Shown here one piece after another: positions 20,976 to 34,480 of a stretch of DNA of 64,000 nt. Under the pieces are notes generated by a model. The model saw only the letters and a program-made list of their open reading frames with translations. It did not search any database and was not told the origin of the DNA. Each line of letters opens with the position of its first letter. Position 1 is the stretch's first letter. The position numbers and the translations under genes are program-made. Source of the stretch: Gaeumannomyces sp. JS-464 (Eukaryota; Ascomycota; Sordariomycetes; Magnaporthales; Magnaporthaceae); contig NGZR01000001.1 in the NCBI GenBank assembly GCA_002197995.1, positions 806,001 through 870,000 on the forward strand, written 5' to 3'.

Positions 20976-22900
20976 CAATATGTCCGATATTTCGGAATAA
21001 TAAGCGGAAAAGCTTAGCGATAAGCAACGTATAATTACAAAAAGCACGCTTTTATTATACGACTTTTTTAAATTTTTAATATAAAACATCGATATCCCTT
21101 TTTTAACAAACCCTTTTTATAGTTTCGGAAAATTACTTAACGAAATTTCCATTGCTCGCCGGAACGTATGGATGCTTAAAACACTGTTTTTATACGAAAA
21201 TACGTATAGCAATAACTTTTTAAACGACGTACTTAAAGATTACAAAAGGTAAAAATCGACGCATTTCGAAAACCCTCGATTAGCGGATCGCTTGGGTTTT
21301 TCGTAAGCATTTAAAAAATTACGAAATCCTAATCCCCGGTCCGCTAAAAAAAAGTTTAACGAAAAACTTATGCAAGTTATGCAATAAGAGTTAATTTTTA
21401 AAATAACCCTATTAACCGGATTATAGCCCTTTTTTAAAAATCGCACGAATTTTAAACCAGATAATTACTTAAGCAACGTTTTAAATGCTTTTAAAAAAAA
21501 CACGCCGCGTTTTTTTCCTAAATAAAACCATATTTAAACGGGAAATTAGCCGAAATAAAATTTAAAAATTACTAAGCCGGCGGTTTAAAAAATCCGTTAC
21601 ATTTCCGAAAATACTTAACCTTTTTTACGAACACGATGCTTATTTTCCCTTTTTATAAAAACATTTATATTAAAAAGCGCATCGATTTTTTAACTATTTT
21701 TTTACTAAATTGGCGGCTTTTACCACTTAGTTAATCGGCAGTTTCCTAAGCACCCCGGCCCGCCAATTTGCACTTTTAACTAGCCAATTTGCAAATTTAT
21801 AAACGCTTTCGGTTAATTAATTTCTAGCTTTGCCGATTTTTAAAACCACCGTTATACTAGGATTCCACTTCGACTAATACATGCAATAAAAAAATTGCGG
21901 AAAATCCATTTTATTAATCGAAAAAGCACAAACTGTAATAACTTTACGCTTTCGATACGAAACTCCGATAAGTGCGAAATTCCGGTATAAGCAATTCCTT
22001 TTTAAAAAAGTGTTTAACGCTACCGTTAATAAAAGCTTAATAAAAGCATTTTAAAACGCGTAGGATAAAAGTATAGCTATTCCGGTAATTTATACGATAT
22101 TTTAACCGATAAGATTTTATTTTTCGCAATTATATGCGAAACTTTCGAAATACCATTTCCATAGCTTTATGCAATTTTTCTTTTAGCATTTTAAGGTAAA
22201 ACTAAGCAATAATACACCGGATATATCGGTATTAGCTTTACTTTTTAAAAGATTTATATAATTTTTAAAAAGCATTTAATACCGAAATTAACCGATTATT
22301 ATATTATACGGATTAAAGCTTAACTACTTTTTAAATAATCCGTTTAAAAATCGCTAATATAAGCAAATTTAATATAAAGGTTTTATAAACCCTTTTAAAT
22401 AAATTATAAGCTTATTAACCCGCTTTCGGCCCGTTTTATTAAAACGAAAACCAGTTTATTACGAGCATTTTACGAGTAATTTAAAACGTGCCGAAGTTTA
22501 AAGCCGTTTTTATAAATCCTAACCGGACTTTTAAAAGCCTATTTTCCTAATTAAAAAGCATTTTACAAATGAAGGAAAACGCACGCACCCCCGGTATTCA
22601 TTTTTTAAAACGGAAGTTTAAAAATTACAAAAATAGCAAAAAGGATAATAAAAGTTAAAACCGAGCATATAAACCCAAATCTTTTCGACTAAGCTTCCGT
22701 TTACGCTTATATATACGCGGTTGCTGGATTTGCAAAAGGCCGGATTGCAAATCGATACGCTACTTTTTTAAAAAATAACGACGATTTAAAAAGCAGTGGA
22801 AAGCACAAAAAAGGCACAAAATAAACCACGCAAAAGGTATACTTAATTCCTCGCATTAGTGGAGCCCGAAAGCACCGACGAAAAGGAATAGCCATTTTTT
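20976..22900 (+). pseudogene. Copia-1 gag-like region with zinc knuckle, copy 1
   Basis: The frame begins near MSDISE and contains LLNEISIARRNVWMLKTLF and RLADRLGFS. Around 22700-22780 it has the knuckle-like CWICKRPDCKSIRYFF equivalent. The same motif occurs on the minus strand at 50180-50115 in copy 2. Stops are RIP-like. Confidence 0.65.
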
Positions 22901-22984
22901 AATTTTAACAATTAAAAAACAAAAGAAAAAAAGGATTATAAAAATAGCTACTTATAACCTTCGCTACGACCGCGTATTTAATTA

Positions 22985-24470
22985 AAAAGGCTTTTACTTA
23001 CCGCATTTATAAGCGTTAAAATTTGGGATTTGGCAAGCTTTATTTTTATATTTTTGCGAATTAAGTATTAGTTTAACATAAAATTCGAAGCATTAAACAA
23101 TAGCAAAGGATTTTTCCAAATATAAATGCAATAATAACCTTTACGGCCGAAAAGGATTAAATTTACGCATTTTAACGCTATAAGCCAAATTTCGTCGTTA
23201 ATATAAATAGGTATAAAACGCGTAATTTTCGGATTAAAAAAAGCCGTTTTTAATATTGGAAAAATTACGATTCCAACCTTAATCGGCCAAATTACGTTTT
23301 TTGTAATTTTAATTTCGACCTTTTCCTTACTATGCTTTGCAAATATAAATGTATTACACGTTTACCTAAATAATACGCGCAACGAGCTTATAAAAAACGA
23401 CGGTACGCGCGTCCCGATTATAAAAAAGCACGGCCACTTTTGGTTTTTTTTTAACGACGTTGCCCACGTTATAACGGTAATTAGCTTTATAACGGAAATA
23501 AAAATCGCGGAAATAGTTTTCTTTACGAAAGCTAAGTTAAAACGCGTGTATAAGCGTTTTAGGCACCCATTTATTTAATAAACTTTAAAACGGTTGTGCA
23601 AAGCACGAGGTTAATCGCGACGCTTTCGCAATAATTAATCGAATATGCCATTTTTATTAAAAAAAAGGTTTTATATTATAACGCTTTCGATTTAAACTTT
23701 AAACCGATATTAATTCTAACTACGAAATAATTAAAACGTGTTTTATATTAATTATAAGCCAATTTTTTACGTAATTAATACGAGTATAACTTTTAATAAT
23801 ATAGCGCTTTTTAAAAATATATAGGTAAAAAAACCGTGGAAAGCTTTTAAACGGTGTTAAATCGACGTTTATTTAGGGCTTTTAAACGTAATTTTTTATA
23901 ATACCGGTACTAATTTCGCCGCGAGCGAATTTTAAGCGAAAGCAAACTTTTGGATATTTAAAACAGGTTCCAATCGAAACGTATTATTAATCGGTAAAAT
24001 TAAAAAAAATATTACGCCTTTTTACGCCGGGCTTTTAATATTATCCGATAAAAGTGCCCAATTATGCATTTTAAACTAGTGCTTTAAAAAACAGTAAAAG
24101 CCGTAAACGATACGACCGGTTTTAACGAACTTATTTTTATATAGCTCGTTTTTAAAACAATATTTCGAATTAATAACAAATCGTTACCTTTATAAACCTA
24201 GGTATAAAAAAGCCGTTATAATTAAAAAAGCTATAGCAAAAATCCAAATCCTATACGATAAGCGACGTATGTAAAAAGCATTGGCTATACGTAATAAACC
24301 TAACATAAAACGAGTGCTTCCAAGCTTTTTAGCTTTAAAAAGCGAAGTTTTGGTATTCCGGGAAAAAGACGAATAGTAAAGCCCGTATAAAGTCCTATTT
24401 ATAATAAACACGTTAGTTACGGTAAAAACGATTAACGGTAACGCAATTTTTAAAAGCACGATAGTTAAAC
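22985..24470 (+). pseudogene. Copia-1 integrase region, copy 1
   Basis: KRFRHPF near 23545-23570 corresponds to the HRRFGHP motif that opens the integrase zinc-binding domain in fungal Ty1/copia polyproteins. The core (YLGL, then AINDTTG and LVFGTYPR-like remnants) lies at 23850-24250. The region is heavily mutated. Confidence 0.65.
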
Positions 24471-24471
24471 T

Positions 24472-24650
24472 TGTTATAGTTCCGTGCTTTAAACACGAAA
24501 GTAACAGCTTAAAAGTTACTTTTAAACCAACTCGTGTATATATAAAAACCATACAACCTTTTTTATAGCCTTTTTTTTCTTCCTTTTTATTTTTAAAATA
24601 ATATCATTTTAACCTTTACTAGCGACCACCTAATAGCTAAGTTTATTACA
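24472..24650 (+). repeat. Gypsy-B 5' LTR
   Basis: It runs from TGTTATAGTTCC to GTTTATTACA and matches 31548-31725 along its length, with mainly C/T and G/A differences. Confidence 0.88.
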
Positions 24651-24759
24651 TTTTTAAAAAATCTTTTCCTATTAAAAAGAATTATAATAATAATAATACT
24701 AAACACTACGAATAACGATAAAGGCTTAACTTTTACCTTTAATGCCCCGACCCCCCTTT

Positions 24760-26400
24760 TACAAAGCTCGTTACTCGCTGCTATTGCGAATATTTAAGCA
24801 CGATTAGCCGCGGTCGAACTTAATTAATAAAAGTTTTAAAACGAACACGCTAATAAGCTTTTCGTTAACCACCGTAACGATATTACGCGGGTAATAACGA
24901 AATAAAAAAACCAATTCCTAGCCGTATACGTAATACTCCTCGTATTAAAACGGCTGCTTTTTAAAAACCCGACTTTATACGTTAGCGATAAAAGCGATTT
25001 CGACGTTTAAAAAAACGCGGTCGAATATAAGCTTAACCGAAACGCGGAATTTATCGAAAACGACCGCGATAAGTTCGAGTACATTTGGGCGTATTTAGCC
25101 CTAAATATCCAAAATGTAGTACGTTTTTACTACGAAATCGGAAAATTAAACAGTACGTATAACCTAGCCGATTTTATTTTCCATTTCGGTATTATTTTTA
25201 ATAACCTTTACAAAAAAGCTTAAACTTTAGCAAAGTTAAAAGCTTATTAAATAAAGCCGGGCTAAACGTTTATTTAGTTTTATATTAAATTTGAAATGCT
25301 GTTAATATCCGCTAACGAATTGGGATAAGCGGACGAAATTAAAATTAATTATTTTCGTTTTCGCATTTCCAATCGCATTTATTTAACGGCGGTAACGGGC
25401 TTATACGATACCACTTCCTATTAGAAAATGGTAACGGTATATAAACGCATTGCATAAGCATTAAAAGCGATCGATTTAAATAATAAATTCGGTAAAAAAG
25501 TATTATAACCCCCCGCTTTTGCTTATACCGGAGGAAATACGAAGGATATTTCGATAATAAGCGTTAACGCGGCTTACATTAACGTATAACCGCCACGTAA
25601 ATTACGCGCTTTTTGGGTATTTTAAAAAGAATTTTAACGGCGACGGGAATCCGGGGCGTATTTAAACTATGGAAGTACGAAATACGAGCGACGAGCTTAT
25701 TAATACCGAAACGCGGCACGGCCGAAAGAAATTAAATTAGCTTCGATTTAAAACACCGGTATCGAAAGGGGAAAAAAGTAGCTTTTAATAAAAACTTAAT
25801 TAAAAAGGGAAATTGCGATAACGGATATAAATTATAACTAATAAGCCATTTAAAAAAAATAAAAAAACGAATTAAAAAAAATCGAACGAAATATAAACGG
25901 CCTTTCGTTTTTAATCCCGATATTGCTTAACTTTTTTTAATTTATTATATAAATGGATTTAAAATGCGAGTATTACGCGGTAATAAGCGAAAAATTTGCG
26001 ATAAAACTTTAAATCGAAAAAATACGATTTTATAAACCACGATAATGGAAAACGGTTTTAAATAAGGCTTTGCTAGCTATTAAGTACTTTGCTAAATGTA
26101 AAATAAATATAAATGGCTAAATAAAACCTATTTTATTTTATTATTTTAAACATGTTACGGGACGTTATTTTAAAATTTCCGTAAATAAAGCGCGAATAAA
26201 GTACTTTTAACGCGGTTTTAAACTATTTACGAATAAAAGCAATAAACTAATTCGTAATTAAAAAAGCGAAAGCCCGATTAACTTTAGAAAAACTCCCGGT
26301 AATTATCGGTAATATTTTCGCCGCAATTTGCCGAAAATAGTAACGAAACTTTAATAAAATTACGAATTTATATTTACCTTTTTAAAGAAAATAATACGAA
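24760..26400 (+). pseudogene. Gypsy-B gag remnant
   Basis: Plus-strand fragments such as NLADFIFHFGIIF and KFEMLLISANELG at 25140-25340 resemble a gypsy gag. No zinc knuckle could be located with confidence. The assignment rests mainly on position between the 5' LTR and RT. Confidence 0.45.
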
Positions 26401-26469
26401 TATTACAATTTACTTTTAAAATATTACCGTTTAACCGGTTAAAACCCAAATTACTTTAAAAATTAGCGA

Positions 26470-27880
26470 AGTTCGCCGACTTTTTCGATAAAACAAAAGC
26501 ATTAAGGTTACTTTTTACCGGGAAAACCTAAACTATTATATTAAATTAAAAAAAAACGATAACGGTTTTATTCCGGATTTTTTTTAAAAACGTTTATATA
26601 ATATACCAAAAGAATAACTTTTAAAATTGCGTAAACAAATTACCGATTTAATAGATAAAAGCTAAATCCGCGTTAATTTATTTTTAATAACCGCGCTTAT
26701 TTTAATAATACGTAAATAATTAAAGGGTTAGCGTTTATACGTGGATTACCGTGCATTTAACGCGATTACGTTTTAAAATCGCTATTTTTTGCCGTTAGTA
26801 AAAAAACATTTCGCTTTTTATTAAAAGCGAAATGGTTTACGAAAATGGACGTTAAAACCGTTTTTTACAAAATTCGGGTAGTAAAAGGCAAAAAACACTT
26901 AATAGCGTTTTAAATACGATTCGGATTATTCGAATAACTAATATGCCCGTTCGGCTTTATAAAAGCTTTAATAACGTTTTAACGTTATATTAACGGTATT
27001 TTAAACGATATTTTTAACGATTTCGTATTAGCATATTTAAACGACGTATTTATTTTTTCCTCGGTATTTCGCAAAAATTATATAAAAAAAGTGAAAGAAA
27101 TTTTCCGTCGGTTAAAAAACGCCGGCTAAATTTAAACTTGGAAAAAAGCGATTTTGCAATGCAAAAAGTTAAATATTTAAAGTTTATAATTAAAATAAAA
27201 AAGGAATTTAAACCGATTTAAAAAAAATCCGCGCGATTCGCGAAAAAAAAACGTTAAAAAAATTTAAAAAAATTTCGCGGCTTTTTTAACTTCGCTAATT
27301 TTACCGAAATTTTATCGACAAATATTTAAAGCTAATTGCGCTATTACTAGTTTTAATTAAAAAAGGAACTTTATATTAATAGAATTTTAAAATCGATATA
27401 GCATTTAAAACGGTTATAATTAGCGTTTATTATAAGCATTTATATCAGTATAATAAAACTTAAAACAAAATACAAAGCTGGAATTAAATTATTTTAAAAC
27501 GGCTTTAAAAGGTTACTTATTTTAAAAAGGGAAAAACGGTTTATAACAACCAATTGCTTACCATTCCGCTAAATTAAACGACGTATAACGCAATTACATT
27601 ATTTACGATAAAAAACTTTTAACGGTAATAAAATGTTTAAAAATTTGGAACGCAAAATTACGAAACGTATTTAAACCTTTTTTAATTTTATAAATTATAA
27701 AAGCTTGGAATACTTTTTTAAACCCCGAAAAATGTCCGAACAATAAATGCGTTAAACGGAAATATTAGCGAAATTTAATTACAATTTGCAATACCGATTA
27801 AAAAAATACGTAATATTATTAAACGCGCTATTACGAAAAAAATAGGACGAAAAAAAAGGATACGCAAAATAACGCTATTA
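26470..27880 (+). pseudogene. Gypsy-B reverse transcriptase and RNase H remnant
   Basis: The RT motifs are clear: AKWFTKMDVKTVFYKIRV (26835-26890), RFGLFEWLICPFGF, FQRYINGIL and FVLAYLNDVFIFSS (catalytic YXDD degraded to YLND by a G to A change, 27020-27060). RNase H and the linker follow, ending in YNLQYRLKKYVILLNALLRK (27780-27840). Confidence 0.8.
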
Positions 27881-28049
27881 TAACTAATATAACCCGGTTA
27901 AAACATAATGCTAGCAAAATTCCGTATTAACTTTATATTTATAACCATTTTATTTTTAAATTAAACTTATAATAAATCTACGCCGATACGAAAAAAACTT
28001 TAACATTTAACCCGGTTTAATTATTAATATAAAGCTATATTTACGTTAT

Positions 28050-29560
28050 ACCTTTTTTAACGGAAGCTATTATTTTTTGCAAACAAATTTTAGCGAATTT
28101 TAAAACGAAACGTTACGCTACGATAAAATATATAAATATAAGCTTGTAATAATTTAGCAAAATACGCGCAATTTTTTTTTAAAAGCTAATATAAAAACGC
28201 AAATAGCAAATTGCGAAATTAATACATAAAAAGCATTTTAATATAAAAAGCGGTTATAATTTTTAATTTAAAAACTATTAATTACTATTTTAATTTAAAA
28301 AGTATACGCTTTTTCGATTATAAATTACGCGGTCGAAATAACACATTTGCCGTTTTATGCCGGAATTATTATTAAAATGGGATATTACGAAATGTGGTAC
28401 GATTCGTTCGCAATTGCGATATATGCCGCAAATCCCGCCCGTTACGATAATATAAATAAAGGTTATTACGTTTCCTTTTAATTTTAAACCAATTTTAAAA
28501 AAAACATTTCGATAAATTTTATAATAAAATTTCCCGTTATTAAAAAAAAACCGAAAAATTTAATAGTATTATTAATAAATTGTTAAAATATATCCAATTA
28601 AAAACTATGCATAATATAAAACAAAAAAATGTATAGCAAAATTCCGTTTTGCTTAATAGCGATTTCGCGGCTTCCTAAATAGTATTATATTTAATAAAAG
28701 TTTAAATTAAGTCGGAAAATTTTAAATAAAATTACGCTTTTAAATAGGAATTAAACAATTGCTTTTTATATTTTTTCACCCCGAAATAAACGGGAATATA
28801 AAACGAGTAACCAAAAAGTTTAGCATTATTTACGCTATTTTATTATTTTCGCGTAAACCGATTAATTATAACATTTTAACGTTTATTAATTCGCGTTTAA
28901 TAATAAAAATTCGATTATTACAAAATATAGCTTTAACCGTTTACTTTTTAAATTTAATATACCCGATTTTAATATACCTTTTATTAAATAACGCGTTTAA
29001 AACTAATAAAAAAAGCGCGTTTTCGCTTTTTTAACCTATTTACGCAAAGGATTAAAACTTGTTATAAAACCGCGGCATTTGTGCAATAATAATAAAAGTT
29101 ATAAACGAATAAATTCCGCCGTCCGGCTAAAAAATATAAAATAAAAAATAAAGTTTAATTATTTTTCCGCAATATTAAAATAAACCGCTTTAATAAAAAG
29201 CTAAATTAAATAATAAATAAATACGAAATAATCGCGGTTTTAACTCCTTTTATTATTATATTAAATGTGCTTAAAAGCATTTACCCCATTTTTTACCTTA
29301 AACTAATTAAATAAATAACGAACAACCTATTTTCGTTATAAATAAATACGAATATACGATTAAACCCCGTTTTAATCCAATTACCGAAAAATAGCGAACT
29401 TTAAAAAAAGTGGTTCGTGGAAAAGATTTTGGTAATAAAAAACACTAAAAGGCGGGAAAAAAAGCAAATATTAATAAAATAAATAGGATAAAATAAAGCG
29501 AACTGGAATTTATTAAAAAATTTCGAAAATATAGCGGTAATAGTAAATTTTAAAGCATAA
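28050..29560 (+). pseudogene. Gypsy-B integrase and chromodomain remnant
   Basis: The integrase zinc finger reads VVRFVRNCDICRKSRPLR (28390-28450). The C terminus carries a chromodomain, WFVEKILVIKNTKRREKKQ then WNLLKNFENIA (about 29408-29545). Chromoviruses use this domain to read heterochromatin marks and target insertion. Stops are RIP-type. Confidence 0.78.
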
Positions 29561-29949
29561 TAAAAAAGCGCGCGCATTTAAAACGGTCCCGAATTGCGAA
29601 GCAAAAAAAAGCAAACGGCGGCGTTACGTAAACAAAAAAAGCGCGTTACGAGTGTTTAACTACTTAAAAATAAAAAAAAGCCGAAAAGCGGGCGCGCGCA
29701 TTATATAAAAAACGAAATTAAAACGAGTTGTAATTTAATTACAATTACGAATAATAGGATAAAAAGCAAAAAGCGCGCCGGTTTCGGAAATTTAGCGAAA
29801 AAAAAAACAAAAACGAACGCTAAAATTAAAACGCGCCGGCCTTAAACACGAAAATAAAAAAAAGCCCTAATACGATAAGTTATTACCATGCTTAAAATTT
29901 AACTTTTAAAAAAAAACCTGCGCGTATAATACGAAAGGAAAGCGGAATT

Positions 29950-30857
29950 AAACGCGTTTTTAAGTTAAAAAACTCCTTTTTTTTAAGCTTAAAAAAAACG
30001 GTACCGACGGAAAAAAAGCTACCGCCGTTATAACTAATATCCCGGCGACGACGACGCTTTTTACGGTACCGGGCGGCACGAAAAAAAGGCGACGGTTTAT
30101 AACGGCTCGAATTAAAAATAAGTAAACGATAACGCGCCGAGCTTTTACCAAACTAAATACGGTTATTACTAACCACTTAAATAATAACGTTAATAAGCCA
30201 GTTATCGCGCGTTTTAACGCAACGCTTCGCTTTTATTTAAAATTTTTACGGACGATTAGCGACGCTATTATTAAAGCATACGAAAAAAGGCCAATTATTT
30301 ATATAAAGCCGAAATTACGGATAAACGTATTTATAAGCTGTTAGTTTTAGTTATTACAACGGGAAAAAAGTACTAACTGCATTGCTAAAAACCAAAGCGT
30401 TTTTCGCGGGGTTAGCATTTTAAATATATTAACAGTTAAAATTCGCGTTAATATCGTTAAAAAATCGCGATTAATATTAGTAAATAATAAGGTATTCGCA
30501 AATAAAAATTAATCGCGAGCTTTTACCGAAAAGGACATTAAGCGTAAAAATGTGTCGATTATTAATCGTTATAGTAAAAAGGTTACGCCGGGCACGGCCA
30601 AAAGCAAAGCTTAAAGCGTAAGCAGTATTAAAAGTGTTACAGCCCGTTGTTTTTCTTTTACGATAATAATCGCAAACTTGTTCGGGTTAGTACTTTTTGC
30701 AAGCCACGACCTTAATAACCTTCGACTTTTGGAAGTACGCGTTACATTCGTACTTTTAATGGACGAAAGCCGCGTGCTTTTCGTTCGACGAGTTACCCGT
30801 TAAGTTAATCGCGTTAATAGCGCGACGGCTTTTTATCGCGCTTATGTTAAAAAACAT
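29950..30857 (-). pseudogene. Antisense Cys-rich frame of gypsy-B
   Basis: From ATG 30857 the minus strand stays in one frame through MFFNISAIKSRRAINAINL and ECNAYFQKSK, then ACKKY-stop-PEQVCDYYRKRKTTGC and NTAYALSFAFGRARRN, with only TAA/TAG interruptions. The pattern (C-x2-C... C-x2-C...C, with Tyr where RIP would turn TGC into TAC) suggests a zinc-binding module. It ends near 29950 in a basic segment. No known family was recognised. Confidence 0.5.
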
Positions 30858-31547
30858 AATAGGTTAAATACGGATAACAAACGGGCGCGGAAAAACTTAC
30901 GCGTTTAAACGGATCGCCGTTACCACCGCTAAAAGGCGTAAAAAAAGCGGTAATAGTAGTAAACATCGTAAATAACGTACGGGTGGAAATTAACGTTCGT
31001 AATGGAATAAAAACGCGATAAATGCGGAAAAAAACCAAAGCTAAAAACGGGATCGCATAAAAAGGCAAAAACGGCGGCGGCGAAATAAAGCGAAAATGTA
31101 ACCGCAATAAGCAAAAAACGAAAACTATTAATTAATACTAGGAAAAAAGGCGGAAAAAAACCGAAATAGTTAAAACGAAAAGCTAAAGTCGAAACGATAA
31201 CGAACGAGAAATTTTTTTGGCAAAAGCGAAATTGCAAAAAGGATAAATAAGTTACGCGAAATAACTAAAGGTAAGCATAAAAAAGGGGGAAAAAGCGAGG
31301 TAATTAAAAACTACGAGGTAATTAGGAAGTAAACCGTCGCTACCGAAAAAAAAAAGGAACGCTTAAGTTAAAACACGAAAAACCTAGGCACCCACTTAAA
31401 AGCCGACCCGGGGCCGAACATACTAATAACACCTTTTAGCACGGCACGAGGCTTTTTAATAAAAGGGCCACTTATATTAACGGAACGCGCGAAAAACGGG
31501 GAAAAAAACGAAACTATTAAAAAAGGCGAGCCCGAAAAAGGCGGTTA

Positions 31548-31725
31548 TGTTATAGTTCCGTGTTTTAAGCACGAAAGTAATAACTTAGGGGTTACTTTTA
31601 AAAACTCGTGTATATATAAAAACTACATAACTTTTCCTATAGCTTTTTCTTTTTTCCTTTTTCTTTTTTAAAATAACATTATTTTAACTTTTATTAACGA
31701 CCATTTAATAGCTAGGTTTATTACA
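31548..31725 (+). repeat. Gypsy-B 3' LTR
   Basis: 178 bp, TGTTATAGTTCC to GTTTATTACA. It is preceded by the purine-rich GAAAAAGGCGG, a possible polypurine tract. Confidence 0.87.
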
Positions 31726-33700
31726 AAACCTTATTATAAAGCAAAGGAATTTATCGTATAAAAATCCGAAAAGCAGCTAATACCTTTCGAATATTTTAAG
31801 CCCGAATAGTTAAAACGCTGGAAAAAAACCCCGAAAAAAGCCGCAAAATAGCAAAACAAAAAGCTTTAAAATTAAATAACCATTTTGTTTAAAATTACAG
31901 TATTACTTAAAGTTTTTAATAAACGAGGTTGCTTTCGCAAAAACGCATAACTAGCAATTGCAATAAAACAAAGCTTTTGGCAAATGCATACGACGTTTTT
32001 AAACGCTAAAAAGCATTAATTTTACCAATTAGCAATCCGATTTAAACAAAAAGGCAAAATTACAACTCCCGGTTTACTATTTACATAATTAACTTAATAA
32101 AAATTAAACGCATTTATTAGCGTTAAAATAATTAAGCCGATTATTAAAAAAACTTTTAACGGAGCTACGATTTTTAAATTACGGATTATAAACGAAGTAA
32201 AAAGGCAAACCTAAAAGCGTTTTAAAAAATCGAAACTCGTAATTATAAAATATAACAATAAAGAAATATAACATTTTTACGCAATTTTTTACGATTATAA
32301 AATGTAATTAACGATTAATTTTAACAATCGCACTATCGTTTACGTTTATAAAGTTTAATTTAATAATTCGAAATATTAGCTAAGCGTACACTTAATCGGA
32401 ATTAAAACTGTAAAAAAACGTTTTCCTACGCTTATTTAAAAAGTTATTAGCATGGTTTAAACCGGGCACGTTGTTTAAAGTAATTAAACTTTTTTATAAA
32501 ATCGCGGAATTAGGTTTGCATTAATTCGTTACCTATTAAAAGCATTATAAAAAGCGTTTAAATTGTTAAACGTTAAATTAGGATTTTTATTTGCTTATTT
32601 CGGAAAGCGAATAAAGCTTTAAAATTGTAAGCATGCAAATAAACGATATTTTAAATTTTAAAAATCCGGACTTTTTAATAAAAGAAAAATTAGCGATTTA
32701 AAAAGTAAACTTTTATGCAAAACCGAAATCGATTTTTAAACCGGGAAACGAAGCCAACTTTAACGAATGCAAGTTTTAATAAGAAATTATAAGCTCGAAA
32801 TTCGATAAAAAAAACAAAATGAAAGGTTTAAACTAATAAAAACCGATTTTAAAAGCTTAAATTATATAAGTATATCGTTTAAAAAGCTCGAAACGCATAT
32901 ATTAATTCCATATGCCAACCGGAAGCCGCATTTAACTATTCCGTAACGGCGTAAGCTAAAACCCGGGATAAAAAAACGTGGTTAAGCTAAATAAAAAAAT
33001 TAAATGGCAAATTAATAACGTTTAAAAAAAGTTAAAATACGTTTTATTAAATTTGCAAAAAACCAACCTTTACGTTTTTATAAACGGATTATTCGCAAAC
33101 AATTTAAATTTAAATTTACAAATCGGGTTCGTAATTATATAAGGCAATAACAAATCCGACGATTAAAAACCAGCTTTTAATTAATCGAAAATATTTTGTA
33201 TTAAACGTCGGTTAAATGCAAAAGGGTTACGAAAAGCGTTTTCGCAAATGAGATTTACGAAATGGTTAGCGGGTTCGATACAGCTTACATTTTTAATTTA
33301 ACGCTTGCAACGATTTTTAATAAGCTAAATTAAAAAGCTCTAAAGCTAATAATTTGCACCGATAGCTTTTCGTTATATTAATGTTTTATATAATTGGGTA
33401 TACTAGCGGAAAAAAGCTTATAATCGATATTATAGCATTTAAAAAATCCTACGAAAAACGCGAAATCGACGAAATCCGCTGGATCGCAAAATTAAATAAT
33501 CCGGTAAACGCGATAATTAAAAATTAGCTAAATAAAGCTTTAAAAGATTTGGTTTACAAGCACGATAACGGTACGAATCGAAAGTTAAATAAAACGCGAA
33601 AAACAATAAAAAAAAGCGAAAAAAACGGTTAAAATAAATTTATTATAATTTAAAAAAACGAAATTATTAAAACGTTAAAATAACCGGAAAACGATCCTAC
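31726..33700 (+). pseudogene. Copia-1 RT and RNase H region, copy 1
   Basis: Continues copia-1 pol after the gypsy-B insertion. RT fragments include FNKRGCFRKNA and LAIAIKQSFWQMH. The RNase H part has YVFINGLFANN (about 33060-33095), IGFVII, ALKLIICTDSFSLY (33340-33380) and KSAGSQN with a YKHDNGTNRKLN C terminus. It is collinear with 46400-48400 on the minus strand. Confidence 0.7.
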
Positions 33701-33809
33701 GAACAACTATCCTAAGCTTTAGGAAAAACCTTTACTATTGCCGAACATATTACCAGTTTATTTGTTAATATTACTAGCATTTTTATCCTTTTTTTTCCCT
33801 TTTTAGCCA

Positions 33810-34480
33810 TTTTTTATCTTTATCCTCGTTATCGTTAGGAGTTCCAAATAGGCTATCTTTTGCTTTTAAAAACGCCGTATGTATACGTTAAACGGTAACG
33901 CGGCCCGCCGCTTTCCGCTTAATAGCATTTATTTAATAAAATTAGCATTAATTTTACCGGCTTCTTCCTTTTTTTTAAAAAAGAATTATACATTTGGTAG
34001 TAGTGCGCCATTTCGCGAAATTTTAAAAATAACGAAAGCACGGTTAACAAAATACAAAAGCAATTAAATAAAAAATTAACCATTATACTTTATAATAATA
34101 GTTTCGTGGAAATATTTAGTTATAAACTTTTTGGTTAAAGCTATTGCGATTTTAAAACTACCAGTTGTTAACGCAAAAAATTAGCAAACCAAAACCTAAA
34201 AAATTACTTACACCGGTTAATACAAATAACTAAAACTATAAAACTAGCAACGGTTGCCGGCCGGCTCGGTATTAAAGCATTTAATTTTATTAAACTTGCT
34301 AGCTAAAAGAAAGTTAAAGCAATTTAAGCATAAAAACGATTTTTATTTGCCTTTTGCAAAGCGCGGGCGAGCAAAGGATTTGTCTTTTCCCTTTTTAACA
34401 CGAGTTTTTTTAACGCTACTATTTGGAACCGTTTTAACGCTAATTTAACCTTTTTTAACGGATTTGCCTTTACTAGCTTT
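33810..34480 (-). pseudogene. Antisense Cys-rich frame of copia-1, copy 1
   Basis: The minus strand reads SVKKTRVKKGKDKSFARPRF then KSFLCLNCFNFLLASKFNKIKCF (34470-34270). This is homologous to the better preserved plus-strand frame at 45620-46370 in copy 2. It runs against gag-pol, between RNase H and the 3' LTR. Confidence 0.6.

Larger units (their letters stand above)
24472..31725 (+). mobile_element. Gypsy-B chromovirus, complete with both LTRs, nested in copia-1
   Basis: LTRs of 179 and 178 bp flank 7.25 kb. The target duplication is AAACT (24467-24471) and AAACC (31726-31730), differing by one RIP-type C/T. The order is gag, RT, RNase H, integrase, chromodomain on the plus strand. About 2 kb of 3' region follows and carries an antisense frame. 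Confidence 0.87.

Noticed and set aside
24190..24552. Minus-strand 120-codon frame with hydrophobic segments
   Set aside because: It is antisense to the copia-1 integrase end and crosses the gypsy-B insertion point; the hydrophobicity comes from AT-rich codons.
24455..31725. Long target duplication of about 180 bp around 24472 and 31548
   Set aside because: TG...CA ends and the adjoining AAACY 5-bp duplications show these are LTRs of gypsy-B, not a duplicated target.
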